NCBI GenBank assembly: GCA_905250885.1
Contig: CAJNOQ010000419.1
Coordinates: 1-51,480, forward strand
Direction of reading: 5' to 3'
Source: Didymodactylos carnosus
Taxonomy: Eukaryota; Rotifera; Eurotatoria; Philodinida; Philodinidae
DNA length: 51,480 nucleotides
Position 1 is the first letter of the stretch. The number at the start of each line of letters is the position of its first letter. The position numbers and the translations under genes were made by a program. This document shows, piece by piece, positions 1 through 11,126 of this stretch. The notes under the pieces are model-generated. The model made no database searches and was not told the DNA's origin. It saw nothing but the letters and a program-made list of their open reading frames with translations.

Positions 1-592
1 AAAACGGGGTCTTCAAGAGTCATGGGCCCGAACCCTTTTAGGATTTTCTTAGTCTCACTGAGTCCTACTTATAGCCAAAATATGGAGTCAAACGGCGTCC
101 GACAGTTGGATAGGTTCCCTCGTAAGTTTAAACATCGAAAGGCCATTAATCTCTAATCATAAATTAGTTTTCTTTTAAGCTCTGTTAAATATGCCGGATA
201 AAGTACAAGCTTCCCATAAAAAGTACCGCTCGATCATCGTTCAGTACCCCGACCGCTATATCGATAGCAAAATCGAAATTACCGTACGGTAACCGGGGTC
301 AAAGTTCGGTTTACCGACTGTATAACCAACGGTACTGTCCGGTATTTCGTTATTATGAACAAGCAGAACGGGAGTTGGAATCTTCTTCAATTTTCTTTCT
401 TTTTGTTGAGCGTTTGTAAGCGCAGCGAGGCTCACAATGGAGAGAAATTTGTCTCGGGTCGATGAACTTCGACGAGTCTATCTGATCTAAAAGAAAAGTT
501 TAATCTTAAAAAAAACATCAAGTTTTTGGAATTTGTCTGTGTTTCTTATATGTACTGACGGGTGCGAAACAAAACGGTGAATGTATAAAGAC
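1..592. other. Non-coding, no gene seen
   Basis: No open frame here looks like a protein. The DNA is less AT-rich than most spacers and carries several short CGGTAC/CCGGT-type palindromic motifs around 280-345, so it may be old transposon sequence. The stretch at 113-127 (GGTTCCCTCGTAAGT) recurs at 28997-29010, at the right end of a clear inverted-repeat element. This could be a remnant of the same family, but the match is only about 15 bases. Confidence 0.4.
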
Positions 593-610
593 GGTTACCG
601 TGCGGTACTC

Positions 611-870
611 TCTAAAAAAAATAGGTTTATTACGAAACCTAAAAGGGTATAGAGAAGTGCAACCATTTCGAAACCGTTTTAGGTTTCGTATGAATCCCTT
701 TTGGATTTCGTACTTCGACTACGAAATTTTTATGTTTATCCAAAACCGTAAAAGGTTTCGTAGTCGAAGTACGCAATCCAAAAGGGATTCATACGAAACC
801 TAAAACGGTTTCGAAATGGTTGCACTTCTCTATACCCTTTTAGGTTTCGTAATAAACCTATTTTTTTAGA
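611..870. repeat. Near-perfect palindrome (foldback element)
   Basis: The arms 611-726 and 756-870 are reverse complements over about 115 bases with very few differences (one extra A in the left arm, one T/G change near 716). They are separated by a loop of about 29 bases. A weaker match extends outward on both sides to about 593 and 890. The arms contain internal copies of a GGTTTCGTA motif. The open frames seen on both strands here are the palindrome reading itself and not genes. It is probably a foldback or MITE-type element; no target-site duplication was recognised. Confidence 0.85.
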
Positions 871-889
871 AAGTATGCCGACGGTAATT

Positions 890-1290
890 GGCTGAACTGC
901 CGATAATTGGCGGTATTTCATAAAAAGCTCGACATGGGTTATATCAAGTGTAACTCTATCAAGAATTGTGACGTTAATAATTTTTCTGTTTTAGCCGGCG
1001 GCCGAACAGAAAGACAAATGAGTGATGAAGGCAGAGGTTAGCAATCGAATAAGAAATTCTAATACTTGTGTCTATCAGCTGTATTAAATTAAATGAATGA
1101 GAATTTCAACGCGTTTATTCAACGCATATAAACCGGCTAAATACCGGTAATAAATCGGTAACTCAAAGACTAGCCATACTCCATAAGCACTCTCTGCAAC
1201 TAAAATATTGGAATTTTTTTATTTGAAAGTATCAGCTGCAATGTAAACTGCCTTTTTTCTCTCACTATTTTTAAATCAGGTTCACGTAGG
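890..1290. other. Spacer / 5' flank of the RS-rich gene
   Basis: No coding frame recognised. The stretch between the palindrome and the first ATG of the next gene presumably holds that gene's promoter. No clear TATA element was identified. Confidence 0.4.
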
Positions 1291-2128
1291 ATGCCTTCGG
1301 ACGCCGCTCATAAAAATAAACGTAATCAACATCTGCTAGACGATAGCGATGGTTCGAGTGAGAAGAACAATAGATCATTGAGTGAGTGTGTTTATCGATT
1401 GTTTTTTATCTGAAGTAATTGTAATTACTATTTTTCCATCTGCATACTTAGACTTGATATTGGATTTTTCTAGGTTACGAAGATCAATCATTTGGTTCTC
1501 GTGGAATAAGAGACAAAAGAAATACGAGGAAAGACCAAGAGAATAATGATGAAATCGCTGAGTTTGCAAAGTCAGAGATCAATAATCGAGATAGAAAAAA
1601 CGGCAAGGACAGCAGAAAACCATCAGAGTCGAACTCACATCAAAATTTGGGACGAATGACACGGCGAACATCAAGTGATGGTGGATCGCTCGGAAAAGTC
1701 AGTAGATCATATATGGATTTGGATAGTCCTACGGGAGATGAAGATGATGGGGAGCCATCAGACACAAGTTTAAAAACAGGCATGCCTCCTACGGTGAGAT
1801 TTTTTCTCTCAACTGAGAACACTTGGTATCGTACCGAATAATTTCGACATTTTAGAGTAGAAAATCACGCATGTCAAGAGATTCTTTTAATGAATCAAAA
1901 GCGGATCATGACAGAAGTCGTCGAAGAAGCAGACGAGATAGTCCAAGATCGAGAAGTGGCGGTGGTAGTGCGAGAATTGGGTATTTTGGTGACAAAAATG
2001 GTGATGCAGTGAAAAATGTTACAAAATGTTTGGATTTTTATGATAAAGTTAAAGTATATTTTGACGAAGACATGGCGGCAATACTATTGAAATGCTGTTT
2101 ATGTTTTGATAATTGTGGAAAAAAATAA
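1291..2128 (+). CDS. Three-exon RS-rich basic protein, function unknown
   Basis: Exons 1291-1381, 1474-1793 and 1856-2128 join in frame to give 227 residues. The introns are 92 bp (GTGAGT...CTAG) and 62 bp (GTGAGA...TTAG), with phases 1 and 0. The product is hydrophilic. The N-terminal part is rich in Asp, Asn, Lys and Ser. The middle is Arg/Ser-rich (RSRRRSRRDSPRSRSGG), like the tails of RS-domain nuclear proteins. The last about 50 residues form a different, Cys-containing segment ending in LLKCCLCFDNCGKK. I do not recognise a domain, and RS richness alone does not prove a splicing role. An AATAAA overlaps the stop codon, so the 3' end is probably short. The splice fit across three exons is the main reason to believe the gene. 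Confidence 0.7.
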
Positions 2129-2494
2129 ATACAAAAAAATGTTAAACCTCGGTTTTAGAGGGCTTTTTTAAGTGCGGGGGCTATGGAGTAACGTGGTTCA
2201 TTGAAGAAAAAAAAATGTACAAAGGTGACGAAAATTCTGCTACAGTGTCATAAATAATTTGAGAAGGTATTAGTGAGGCTATGTGAAATAGACGCGTAAG
2301 CGTGAATTCAAAATGAAACAAAGTTAAACATGTTGCAAACAATGAATTGTCACCCAATTACCCTTGTATTCCACCCGTATATAATTCTTCTTTAACATGA
2401 AAGATAATTGTAAATGTAAATTGAATATTTTCTTGCCGATTACTTGTTAACAATGCCGAGTGCTTTTCCCAATAAATTACCAAATATGTTGTAT
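2129..2494. other. Spacer after RS-rich gene
   Basis: Nothing coding recognised between the stop codon and the hAT-type MITE. It includes the likely 3' UTR of the upstream gene. Confidence 0.4.
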
Positions 2495-2931
2495 CAGAGG
2501 TGGGGGATGGATTATCTTTAACTCCCTCGCCCGGATCGCCTCGCAAATTTCCTCCATCATCGCTCCGTACCTCGCCAAGGTTCAATAAATGTACTTCACA
2601 GGGATCGCCCCGTAACCTTTCTGTTTCATCACCGTTTCGCCCACCGTCAATTCTTGATAAAATTTTCCTCTGGCGCTTCTTTATCGATCCTCCTTAGTGC
2701 GGAAACTAACATAAGCTAACATAAGCCATTCATTGTTTGATCTTAGTTCAGAAGAACCATCGCCTTTATTATAAAAGTAGATAAAAATAAACATAACATC
2801 TTTCGCTCACAAGAAAAAATGTCCTTCGCGGGGTTCGCATCGTGTACTTCTTGCCTCGTTAAGCTTTCAAAAAATCGCTCTGTGAAGAATCGTAGGACCT
2901 CGCGAGGATCCTCATCCATCGTCCACCTCTG
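2495..2931. mobile_element. hAT-type MITE with 8-bp target duplication
   Basis: The element starts CAGAGGTGGGGGATGGAT at 2495. It ends with the reverse complement of CAGAGGTGGACGATGGAT at 2931, a terminal inverted repeat of about 20 bases with three mismatches. The flanks are TGTTGTAT (2487-2494) and TGTCGTAT (2932-2939), an 8-bp duplication matching at 7 of 8 positions. Termini beginning CAG and an 8-bp duplication are hallmarks of the hAT superfamily. The interior (437 bp in total) has no transposase, so it is non-autonomous. The proline-rich open frame inside it (2500-2697) is not regarded as a gene. Confidence 0.75.
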
Positions 2932-2939
2932 TGTCGTAT

Positions 2940-3436
2940 TTGTCTGTTATGTGATAATACTAAAACAACTGCTCAACGTCTATTTCCAGACTCGGTAAGA
3001 ATCATCTAGCTACGTAAAAATACAGCCAGCAATAATGATTACTCTCACTCACCTGTCAGACATACCGACTGCTGATATTTAATTTACACTCGGGAAAATA
3101 GAGAGTTAAGAGATAGTTCGAAAGAGAACGTTTTCTAGAATGTATTGTTTGTTTATTCCTATCATTGTGAAATGTCTGAAAAACAATCGATCAAAATACA
3201 AATACCTGTATTTGAATACTATTACTCACTTCATCATCAAAAATCAGAATAAAATTAGAATAAAATGTATTTTTTTCTATATAAAATGGCAAATAAGTTA
3301 AGTGCGTTTTATTTTCTGATACAACAATTAAAGTGTATAGTAACAGTGTTTAGAAGTCTTACATATGACGATGTTGTTATTTACATACCAAAAGAGATGA
3401 AGAATTATTAAAAAAAAAGTAAAATATTCATTCATT
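2940..3436. other. 5' flank of the Pro/Tyr-rich gene
   Basis: AT-rich and non-coding. TATATAAAATGG-like sequence near 3280-3290 lies about 150 bp before the next ATG and is a possible core promoter. Nothing else recognised. Confidence 0.35.
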
Positions 3437-4360
3437 ATGTCTTTAAAGAAACCATCGGCTTTAGCCAATGCCAGTCATGTTAAGTCATACGATCCAACGA
3501 CATTATTGAGAAAAAGTGTTGTTCCGCCACCTATCGAACAACCGCATCCTCGATCAACAGAACCTTTACCGGCAGAAACGTTATCGTACTATCCACCATC
3601 ATTTTCTTATCCATATTACCATACTTATGATCCGTATGATGTGTCAAAGCAACCAAAAAGATTAGATACTATAAATGGTTTACCAGCGTCAACCGTATTA
3701 ACTGATCCGAATGGTTACATTCCACAACCATTTTACTATTCTCATATACATCCCGAAAATTTTATTCCAGTATACGATCCTAATTTACCATATCAACCAT
3801 TTCTATTAGATAATACTCTACAGCATCCAATTCAACAGTATCCTCGCCCAATAATACAAGAATTTCAACCAGAAATACACGACATTACGAATGATCCCAC
3901 TTCAGTTTTACGAAAGACAACAGACGCAGATTTAAGTCGCCTAGAAATATATCACTTTATACCAAAAAGCAATATACCAGTGAGAAATACACAACATGAA
4001 TTATGGAATGCACCATATCATTCACCCTATACACAACCAGTAACAGTTCGGCCTTCTCTACCTCAAGATTATTATTATCCACCACTTCGTTTCAAAGAAG
4101 CTCGTAGTTCACAAACCGATAAAGTTGATACAAAACATCGTGGTGTATCGCCAATTATGTTTAGTAGACAGGATTACTATGATAATCAAGAAGATATGGC
4201 TAACCGAAAACGTATAACAGCTTATACTGATCGCTATAGTGTTCCTATTAATCGTATTAATCATCATTCATACCACACACATCGTCCAATTATTCCACGC
4301 GATTGCCGATGTCTCGATTGTCAAAAAAACAACGAAAGAATTTTAAATTATGTTGAATAA
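3437..4360 (+). CDS. Intronless Pro/Tyr-rich protein with C-terminal CxCxxC
   Basis: An uninterrupted frame encodes 307 residues, far longer than expected by chance in this AT-rich DNA. Composition is biased to Pro, Tyr, His, Asn and Thr, typical of a disordered protein. A short motif occurs twice, as DPTTLLRK (about residues 19-26) and DPTSVLRK (about 153-160), which suggests a repeated docking segment. The C-terminus carries RDCRCLDCQKN, a CxCxxC cluster that could bind metal or form disulfides. There is no signal peptide, membrane segment or known fold that I recognise. The first ATG in the frame is used as the start. AATAAA at 4702-4707 is a plausible polyadenylation signal. Function unknown; probably lineage-restricted. 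Confidence 0.8.
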   Translation: MSLKKPSALANASHVKSYDPTTLLRKSVVPPPIEQPHPRSTEPLPAETLSYYPPSFSYPYYHTYDPYDVSKQPKRLDTINGLPASTVLTDPNGYIPQPFYYSHIHPENFIPVYDPNLPYQPFLLDNTLQHPIQQYPRPIIQEFQPEIHDITNDPTSVLRKTTDADLSRLEIYHFIPKSNIPVRNTQHELWNAPYHSPYTQPVTVRPSLPQDYYYPPLRFKEARSSQTDKVDTKHRGVSPIMFSRQDYYDNQEDMANRKRITAYTDRYSVPINRINHHSYHTHRPIIPRDCRCLDCQKNNERILNYVE

Positions 4361-7300
4361 AGGCAAAAAGCCTTTGTGTTCGTGTTCATCATACATAATC
4401 AAAGGCATCAAAATCACAGAAACCTTTTTAAATAATGACTTAACAATGCCATATTTTATTTTTTTATGAGAGTGAACGTTTTGTTTATTCGTTTTTATTT
4501 TTTCTGATACGTATTAAAATATTAATGATTTTTTAATCATGATCATGTTAAACAATACACCGTTTCTCTTTTAAGCTAAAATTTTAAATTTATCTTCTTA
4601 CTTTTACGTTTATCGTGTTTGAGACTAGTAGATCTCAGCTTCAACGACCGGTCACTGTACTATATTTTGAAAAACGTACTATGTACTAATAAATCTTATT
4701 TAATAAAGTTGTATGTCCTCTAAAATAAAGTGTACATTAGAGAAGGCTTTACGAAAAGTTTAAGACAACGAAAGGTTTTTGAAAATGGCTCCTAAAAACT
4801 CATTAAAATTTGTAGTAAACTAATAGCGTTTGATAGCCATTTTACGAAATCCTTCTCCATTCTTCCAAATATCCAAAATGCTTTATGAACGCGCTTACCA
4901 GAGATGTAACCGTTTCAGAATTCTTAGAACGAGAATGGTACCATTCTGAAAATTCTCCAACGGAATGGAACGGTCGTTCTAAATTTTCCATTTTCTCATA
5001 TTGATAGATTAATTTTAATGAAGAAAAGCTCAAAATGACATTGGTTAAAATGCTTTATAAGAGCAGTCGTTCTAAAGAGTCTTAAGAGAAGGGAAGGGCT
5101 TGGCCGTTCGCCATTACCGGTTACAACTCTGTCTCGTAGGCACAGTGTGATGACATTCTTCTAAACATTTCTGAAAGGGTTCTGAAGTGTTAAAAATCTT
5201 TTTCGGCTTTTTAGTCTTTTTCGATTACGCTTTTTGATGTTTAACAGTTCGAAACATAAACCTTTTTGGATACTTTGAAGAACAGAAAAGGTTTCTTCTG
5301 AAATGGCTATTGAACTCCATTGGTTTACTAGAAATCTGTTTTTTTAGAGTGAGCTAAATCCCCCGACTTTGGAGGTGCTAGCTACTGTTTGGGCGCTGTT
5401 TTTATTAAAAAATCGGATTGTTAGGAGATTTGCTCATCAGTGTATAAACAAAGGGTGACTTTATCTTGATGTTCAATATCACACATAGCCAATCAAAAAC
5501 GGCTTCGATAAATTGTGATATATACATTTTTGAAGAAATGTATTTTATTTTCGTTCAGTATCTGCTATACATGAACCATCAACTTTTTAATGCGAATAAT
5601 CTGTACGAATTTTATCAATTTACCTAAAGATCATCTATTTTTATCATGAATATTTTTAATAACATTATAATTCCATGGGAAAACATTTCGTGATTACCAC
5701 ATGTCATCTAATAGCATCTATAAGACCTGTAAGAAATCCTGTGCCACATCAAAGCAACTAAAATGGAAAGACTCGTTTGACACTCATTTCTTATCGAACG
5801 ATGTTGGTTATCTTTCAATAAACGTAGATCAGTATAGTTATATTGGAAAATTCTCAGTTATGAAATGATCTTTCAAAGATCTCGTTCAAATCCTATCTTG
5901 AAAAAAGATTTTTAAGCTTATTTTTTTTTCAAGTTTACGTATAAATAATGTGTGCACTAATAGAAAAGAATCAAGTGAATATGTTATAAAAATCCGAAAA
6001 ATGGATTACGTTTGCATCAATGGACGATTTTATTGTACTTTTTGAGCGGTTAGGAGAAGAATATGTTTTTATGTTGTTGCATAGAATGTAGCAATACTTA
6101 TAATAACAATATGTAAAGTTTTTTGGCTTTATCAAAAAAAAGGCAAAAGAGAAAAAAACAATCAAATTTTTTTTTGTTACACTGTAGGCTCGCAGATGTT
6201 TTAATCAGAGTATGTCTCAATGTTAGTAGATGGCTCTACTCAAATGCCTGAAATAATAATATACACAAAGATTATACATTAGATTCTAACAGGACGAAAC
6301 AACGAATCATATACGTTTTAAGTCTTAGAATGCATCATATAGAGTGTCAAAGAAAAAGTGAAAAGAACCAGTAGAAACTAAATTATTATGGAATATTCGT
6401 CGGTTATATAAAAGTAGTCTTTTTCTTAACAGATGACTCGAGACAATCACCTACCAAATACACTGAAATTCTTTCTTCTAAAAAATTCGTAAGCATTCAA
6501 ACAATGTACACTTAAAATTATTATTTACAGTAATAAATAAAATCGATTTTTCGATGTGGGAAGTTCCTTGAGTCAAACCCTAAAAATATTCTATTCCGCT
6601 TATGTAAAAAATGTCTAAAGTCAGAATCAAAAAAGAAATCAGCATGAACATTGTGTGTTACACAGTGTGTACTCTGATCATGGACGCTAGAACAGACGTT
6701 TGGTCTGACTGTGCGTATAAACGATGTAAAATAAACGTAATTTTGTAGCTCTTGACTTTTTGCAGCAAAAATGCATTATCTTAATGATTATTAGAATTTG
6801 CACGTCGTCTAATAGTATGTGGATTAATGCTATTTATAAACTTATTGAACATATAATAGTATAGAATATACGACATCTGACTTAGCTTGGCAGAGTTTGT
6901 TGTATACAATTTTTTTCGGATATTAATAGATCTTGAATAGGCATACACTGTATTTACACGTACATACTACTTTACTTTTCTTTTCTATCGGATTGATTAC
7001 AAAGTACAATACATTAAAGTTTTTTACTATTAAGTTTTGTAGAACAAACGTTTTTCTACAGAATGCGGTATGGCGGAACTTTTTCACTCTTTTCTTTTTA
7101 CCGTAATTACTTGTTGGCAATGAGGTATTAACCGTTCCTGGTATCACTACTGGTCGCAAGACGTTTAGTTACTAAATTATTTTGTGTTACAAAAAGCTTT
7201 TTATGAAAAAAACACAAGGTTACAACTGGTAACTACGATGAATATCTTTGTCTCGAATATGTGGGTTTTTTCTTTCACATTGTGGATAGTGCATTAATAC

Positions 7301-9892
7301 TTGCTCAACTTTTAGCTGTACAGAGTTTAGTTTAGCAGTTTTCCTTGAATCCATACGAAACCGCATTGTAAACGATCATCTTTTCAGTCAAAGCTCTCAA
7401 CACTCACAATAAGGAACAGAAAGCTACTTCTTTTACTTGTTTTCCACATGGAATTTTGATATTAAATAAATTACTGGCCATCGACTATCCGTTTAGCGCA
7501 AAAATAGCATTTCAATGACTGTCACAGGACACTTTTATTCGCCAGAAGGTGAACTTCATCAAATTCTTATCATTATCTCTCCATTTTTTACATAAGGATC
7601 AAACGTCTAGTGTAGAACATTTTCTATTTGTTCATGTACATCATACGTCCGTCATACCATAAAACTGAAACTAACGCAAATGGTTTATCGTCAATATATG
7701 GACAAGTGTTATGTCTGAAGCAATATTACATTATATGATTTTTGGAATAATGTTAGTAATAATTTCAATAAAATTAGGACAGATATAAATAAAAAACCTA
7801 GTTGAAGGGGCGTTACAAATTTAATATTCTAAACAAAAATTTAATTTTTTGTGTTCAACATCTGCTTATTTTTATATTTTTGAGTCTATGTCTTATTATT
7901 AGCTCACTTATTAATCGGCTTTACTATAATTGGAAAAACAAAAAAAGAGAGGATAGATATGTATGTTTGGAAGTCGCAACTTCAGTAATCACCAAAAACA
8001 TGAGATTTCCTGTCGGTTCGATATCAATTCAAGTGAATTCATTTCCGCTGAATATCAACAAGCTCTTTTTGAAAAGAATCCTTATACATGAACTGTTGAG
8101 AAAAAGGAAGTTTTCATGTTTTGAACGATAGTATTGCATATTTTTTTGACTAAAAACATGATGACGCTATATACTTGTATCGATTATTGAACAGCTAAAG
8201 GGCATTTTCTGTTATAAGATTTTCAATTCTTATGAGTTGTATATGAGTAGACTTAGAAACATACGCGGCGAAAGTCTTCGTCTTTTTATTCACTTCCATT
8301 TTCAGCATAAGTATGTCACATATAATCAGTTTCTTACACTTTATTGACTAATTTAGCACTATTATATTGACAAACCAGGACATTAGTACGAAAAAAAAGG
8401 ATGTATTTGACGTAGACACAAAATTTTCTCGTCATACGATAATACAAAAATCTTGATAATATACTTAGATCTAAACCACTTTTGTTCGGTTAACGAGGAT
8501 TCATTCAAAACTTTCTTTTTCTGCGCGTAAATATAAATACGAAAAAACTCCTACAACCTGCTTCAAAAAGTGTACGAAAACCGCAATACAGTGTGCTATA
8601 TATACGCGACTGTCTGATAATTAGATGATTAGAAGAAGTTAAAAAATATTTTCTCAGGGTCAGCATGGATTTGAGAAAAGGTATCAGTTATTGGACTCGT
8701 TTTATTGTTTAAAAACCACATTATGACCATTATGACGACGAAGACTTTAATTGTTTCTGATATTTGCTAAACAAGAAATTTTTGAATTATCAAGGATGGA
8801 TATTTCCTCTTGGAGAAAATACCCTGTATATACAGATAATGAAATTCTATGACCATTTAGTGACGGAAGCATTCTCGCTCATACTAAAATTAACTTTCAA
8901 CGATTACGCCCATACTTCACTCCTTATCTCCATCTGCTCAATACTATAACTTTCATACTTGATTGGTACAAAATGGAGATAGTCAATGATTTTTCGTGAT
9001 CAGCATATAAGTCAAAAAATAGATCTGTTTTCTATAGGTTATTATCAGTTGAGACAGCAGACGAAGGTGAAAGTGTTACCATTAAAAGGGGCTGATCATT
9101 GCAGCAAGGATACGGCACACAGTGGGCATTTTCGGCTTAAGCAGGCGGACATGTGATCTTTTCCATCAAAAACGCTTATTTTTCCTACAAATGATTCTGT
9201 ATCACTCAGAGAATTACTCTGAAGCGAGAAAAAGGCTTTTTGAAAAATATATTTTCAATCAAAAATCCATGCTCAACTTTTTCTTAGAAAAAGTTCTTTT
9301 GTTCAGAAAAGTTTTGTGTTATACATCATTCGATGTAGTTTCACACGCCGTTTCCAAATATAGCCTTATTCTTTTATTAATTTTATTTCCTTATTCTTTT
9401 ATTAAATTTTGGAAAATGTTGGAACTTCAGTACACTAAAGACAACTCTAAGGAAAATCATCTAATGTGAAAAACAATTTTATTTCTTACAAAGCAAAGAT
9501 CGAAACTAAAAACTTTTTTTCGCTGTTGTATGCCTAAACGGGTCAAGGAATCATAATCTTTATCGCTTTTAAAAAGAAATTTTAACTAATGCTCCTGTTT
9601 TATTAGGTTAATTTTTGACTATGCGTTTTTCCGCGATCCATAGCACTAGGAAGAAAACTTTATGCCATTAAATAGTCCATCGATAGAAGTATATGTTCCA
9701 CTATCTGAATCCGAAAAAAACGCACTTTCGATTTTCCATTGATTGTCTCCTTAGAGACCCACTGTGCACTATAATATAATGTTGACGAAACTAAATAAGG
9801 TATTAGGTGCAGACGAATAGACTATAATAAGGATTAACTGGCAGCTCCTTATCCTTTAGGAACATGATATATTAATCTTGGCACACTCACAG

Positions 9893-9893
<1 letters not shown>
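4361..9893. other. Long non-coding stretch, no convincing gene
   Basis: About 5.5 kb of AT-rich sequence. The open frames (for example near 7802-8131 and 9122-9469) start at non-ATG codons or have no domain, no codon pattern and no splice partners, so none is called. The first few hundred bases are the 3' UTR of the upstream gene. Around 4930-4960 there is a GAATGGTACCATTC palindrome in degenerate repeat-like DNA. Around 9116-9160 there is a sequence resembling 30200-30245, listed separately. Confidence 0.4.
9116..9160 (+). repeat. Dispersed repeat end, copy A
   Basis: The stretch CACAGTGGGCATTTTCGGCT followed by TAAGCAGGCGGACATGTG aligns at roughly three quarters identity with 30202-30245. 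A shorter CGCACAGTGGGACA occurs near 33061-33074. Sharing between unrelated spacers suggests the end of a transposon family. No boundaries or target duplication could be assigned. Confidence 0.4.

Positions 9894-9928
<35 letters not shown>
9894..9928 (+). repeat. CT microsatellite
   Basis: A run of CT dinucleotides with one TTT interruption. A complementary GA run lies at 10227-10252, so the two tracts could pair across about 300 bases. Confidence 0.9.
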
Positions 9929-10703
9929 GTTATTTTGTTTTTCAGTTAAAGACATGATTATTAAACATTTCTATTTTTTTTCAGATAGTTTTTCCTACTC
10001 AAATATCTATCTTTTTGATTTTTCTATTTCCATTTATATCCAAAACTCGATAATTTTTTCAAAAAAATGTATGTTTTTTTCGTAGATTTGTATGTGCTAA
10101 AAGTTTTTTATCATCAAAGAGAAGAAAACTATTTTACACGCTTTTATACTAGTCTCTTATGAATCGCAGGAAATTCCAGACCATCTATATCGATCAAATA
10201 AAAAGAAACTTAGTATTTCAAAAGAAGAGAGAAAGAGAGAGAGAGAGAGAGAAGGCAAGACGCATAGCATTAAATACTATTTCGAGCATCAACAAAAAAA
10301 AAATTAGATACTTGTTTGAAAAGAAAAATCATTAGACGTTTCGAGTTATTTGCATTATCAAACAGGTATAACTTTATTTCTTCTTTATTATTCTACCTAT
10401 TGCGTGACAATCGGCTAACCAATAAATTCGAAAGAGAAGGAGTGAAAAACGTTTGATTATTAGTAAGTAAAGGAACAACCTTAGGGACAAAAATATATTT
10501 TTCAGAATATTTTAGGTCAGAGAACGGGAGGTGGTGAGTTCACGAACGTAAAAAAGCGAAATTATGACGTTTTTCAGTATTTTTCTTCTTCTCAAATAAA
10601 TACGATTCTATTCTTGCATGCAAAAGGCGGTTCATTTCTAGATAATAAAGTCTATACTATCAATTTTAGATCAATTCTATCTGTTTCAAATTACTTGGAA
10701 AGA
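9929..10703. other. Spacer / 5' flank of peptide precursor gene
   Basis: Non-coding, apart from a GA microsatellite at 10227-10252. It presumably contains the promoter of the gene starting at 10704. Confidence 0.4.
10227..10252 (+). repeat. GA microsatellite
   Basis: A GA run with small interruptions, in inverse orientation to the CT tract at 9894-9928. Confidence 0.85.
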
Positions 10704-11126
10704 ATGACTTCTCAAATATCGTTCTTCTACGTGTGTTTTGTTCTTGTTACGCCTATTGTATTTTCATTTTCAACATCCAATACAAATAACAACGAAATTG
10801 AACTACCACCATCATCACATGCTCGACCATCATCATCTATTCATGATGAAAATGAATCATTAATTTCATCTCTTAATAATGCATTACAATATCCTGCGTC
10901 CGGTGATCAAGAAGATTATGGTAACATGGTTTATTATCCACATACAAAAAAACTTCATTATACACAACCCATCTTACATCTTCAAAAGAAAGCAGCCGAT
11001 TTTGAACGTATCATTAAACCATGTAATCAAATGCCATTAACCAATCGTGTTAGCGAATATCAAGATTGTGTTCGATCACGGATGATGTTACTTGGTAAAC
11101 GAAAACGTCGAAATTTATCACAATGA
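10704..11126 (+). CDS. Putative secreted amidated peptide precursor
   Basis: The frame encodes 140 residues from the ATG at 10704. The open frame extends upstream, but only from a TTG, and the 10704 start places a hydrophobic signal peptide at the N-terminus (MTSQISFFYVCFVLVTPIVF). After the signal come a Ser/Asn-rich spacer, dibasic sites KK at 82-83 and 95-96, and then a 34-residue segment (97-130). That segment contains two cysteines 15 residues apart (C107 and C122) and ends LLGKRKRR. Gly followed by a basic run is the usual amidation plus cleavage signal. The predicted mature product is therefore a C-terminally amidated peptide with one disulfide loop, plus a short LHYTQPILHLQ peptide between the KK sites. 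I cannot assign it to a named neuropeptide family. AATAAA at 11405-11410 marks a likely 3' end. Confidence 0.7.
   Translation: MTSQISFFYVCFVLVTPIVFSFSTSNTNNNEIELPPSSHARPSSSIHDENESLISSLNNALQYPASGDQEDYGNMVYYPHTKKLHYTQPILHLQKKAADFERIIKPCNQMPLTNRVSEYQDCVRSRMMLLGKRKRRNLSQ

Noticed and set aside
600-921. Two mutually similar frames on opposite strands
   Set aside because: They are both readings of the palindrome 611-870.
2500-2697. Proline/serine-rich 65-residue frame
   Set aside because: Contained in the hAT-type MITE and lacking splice or domain support.
7802-8131. 109-residue frame with a hydrophobic segment
   Set aside because: No ATG at its start, no splice partners, no homology that I recognise; long chance frames are expected in 5.5 kb of spacer.
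9122-9469. 115-residue frame
   Set aside because: Begins inside a dispersed repeat end and shows no domain.
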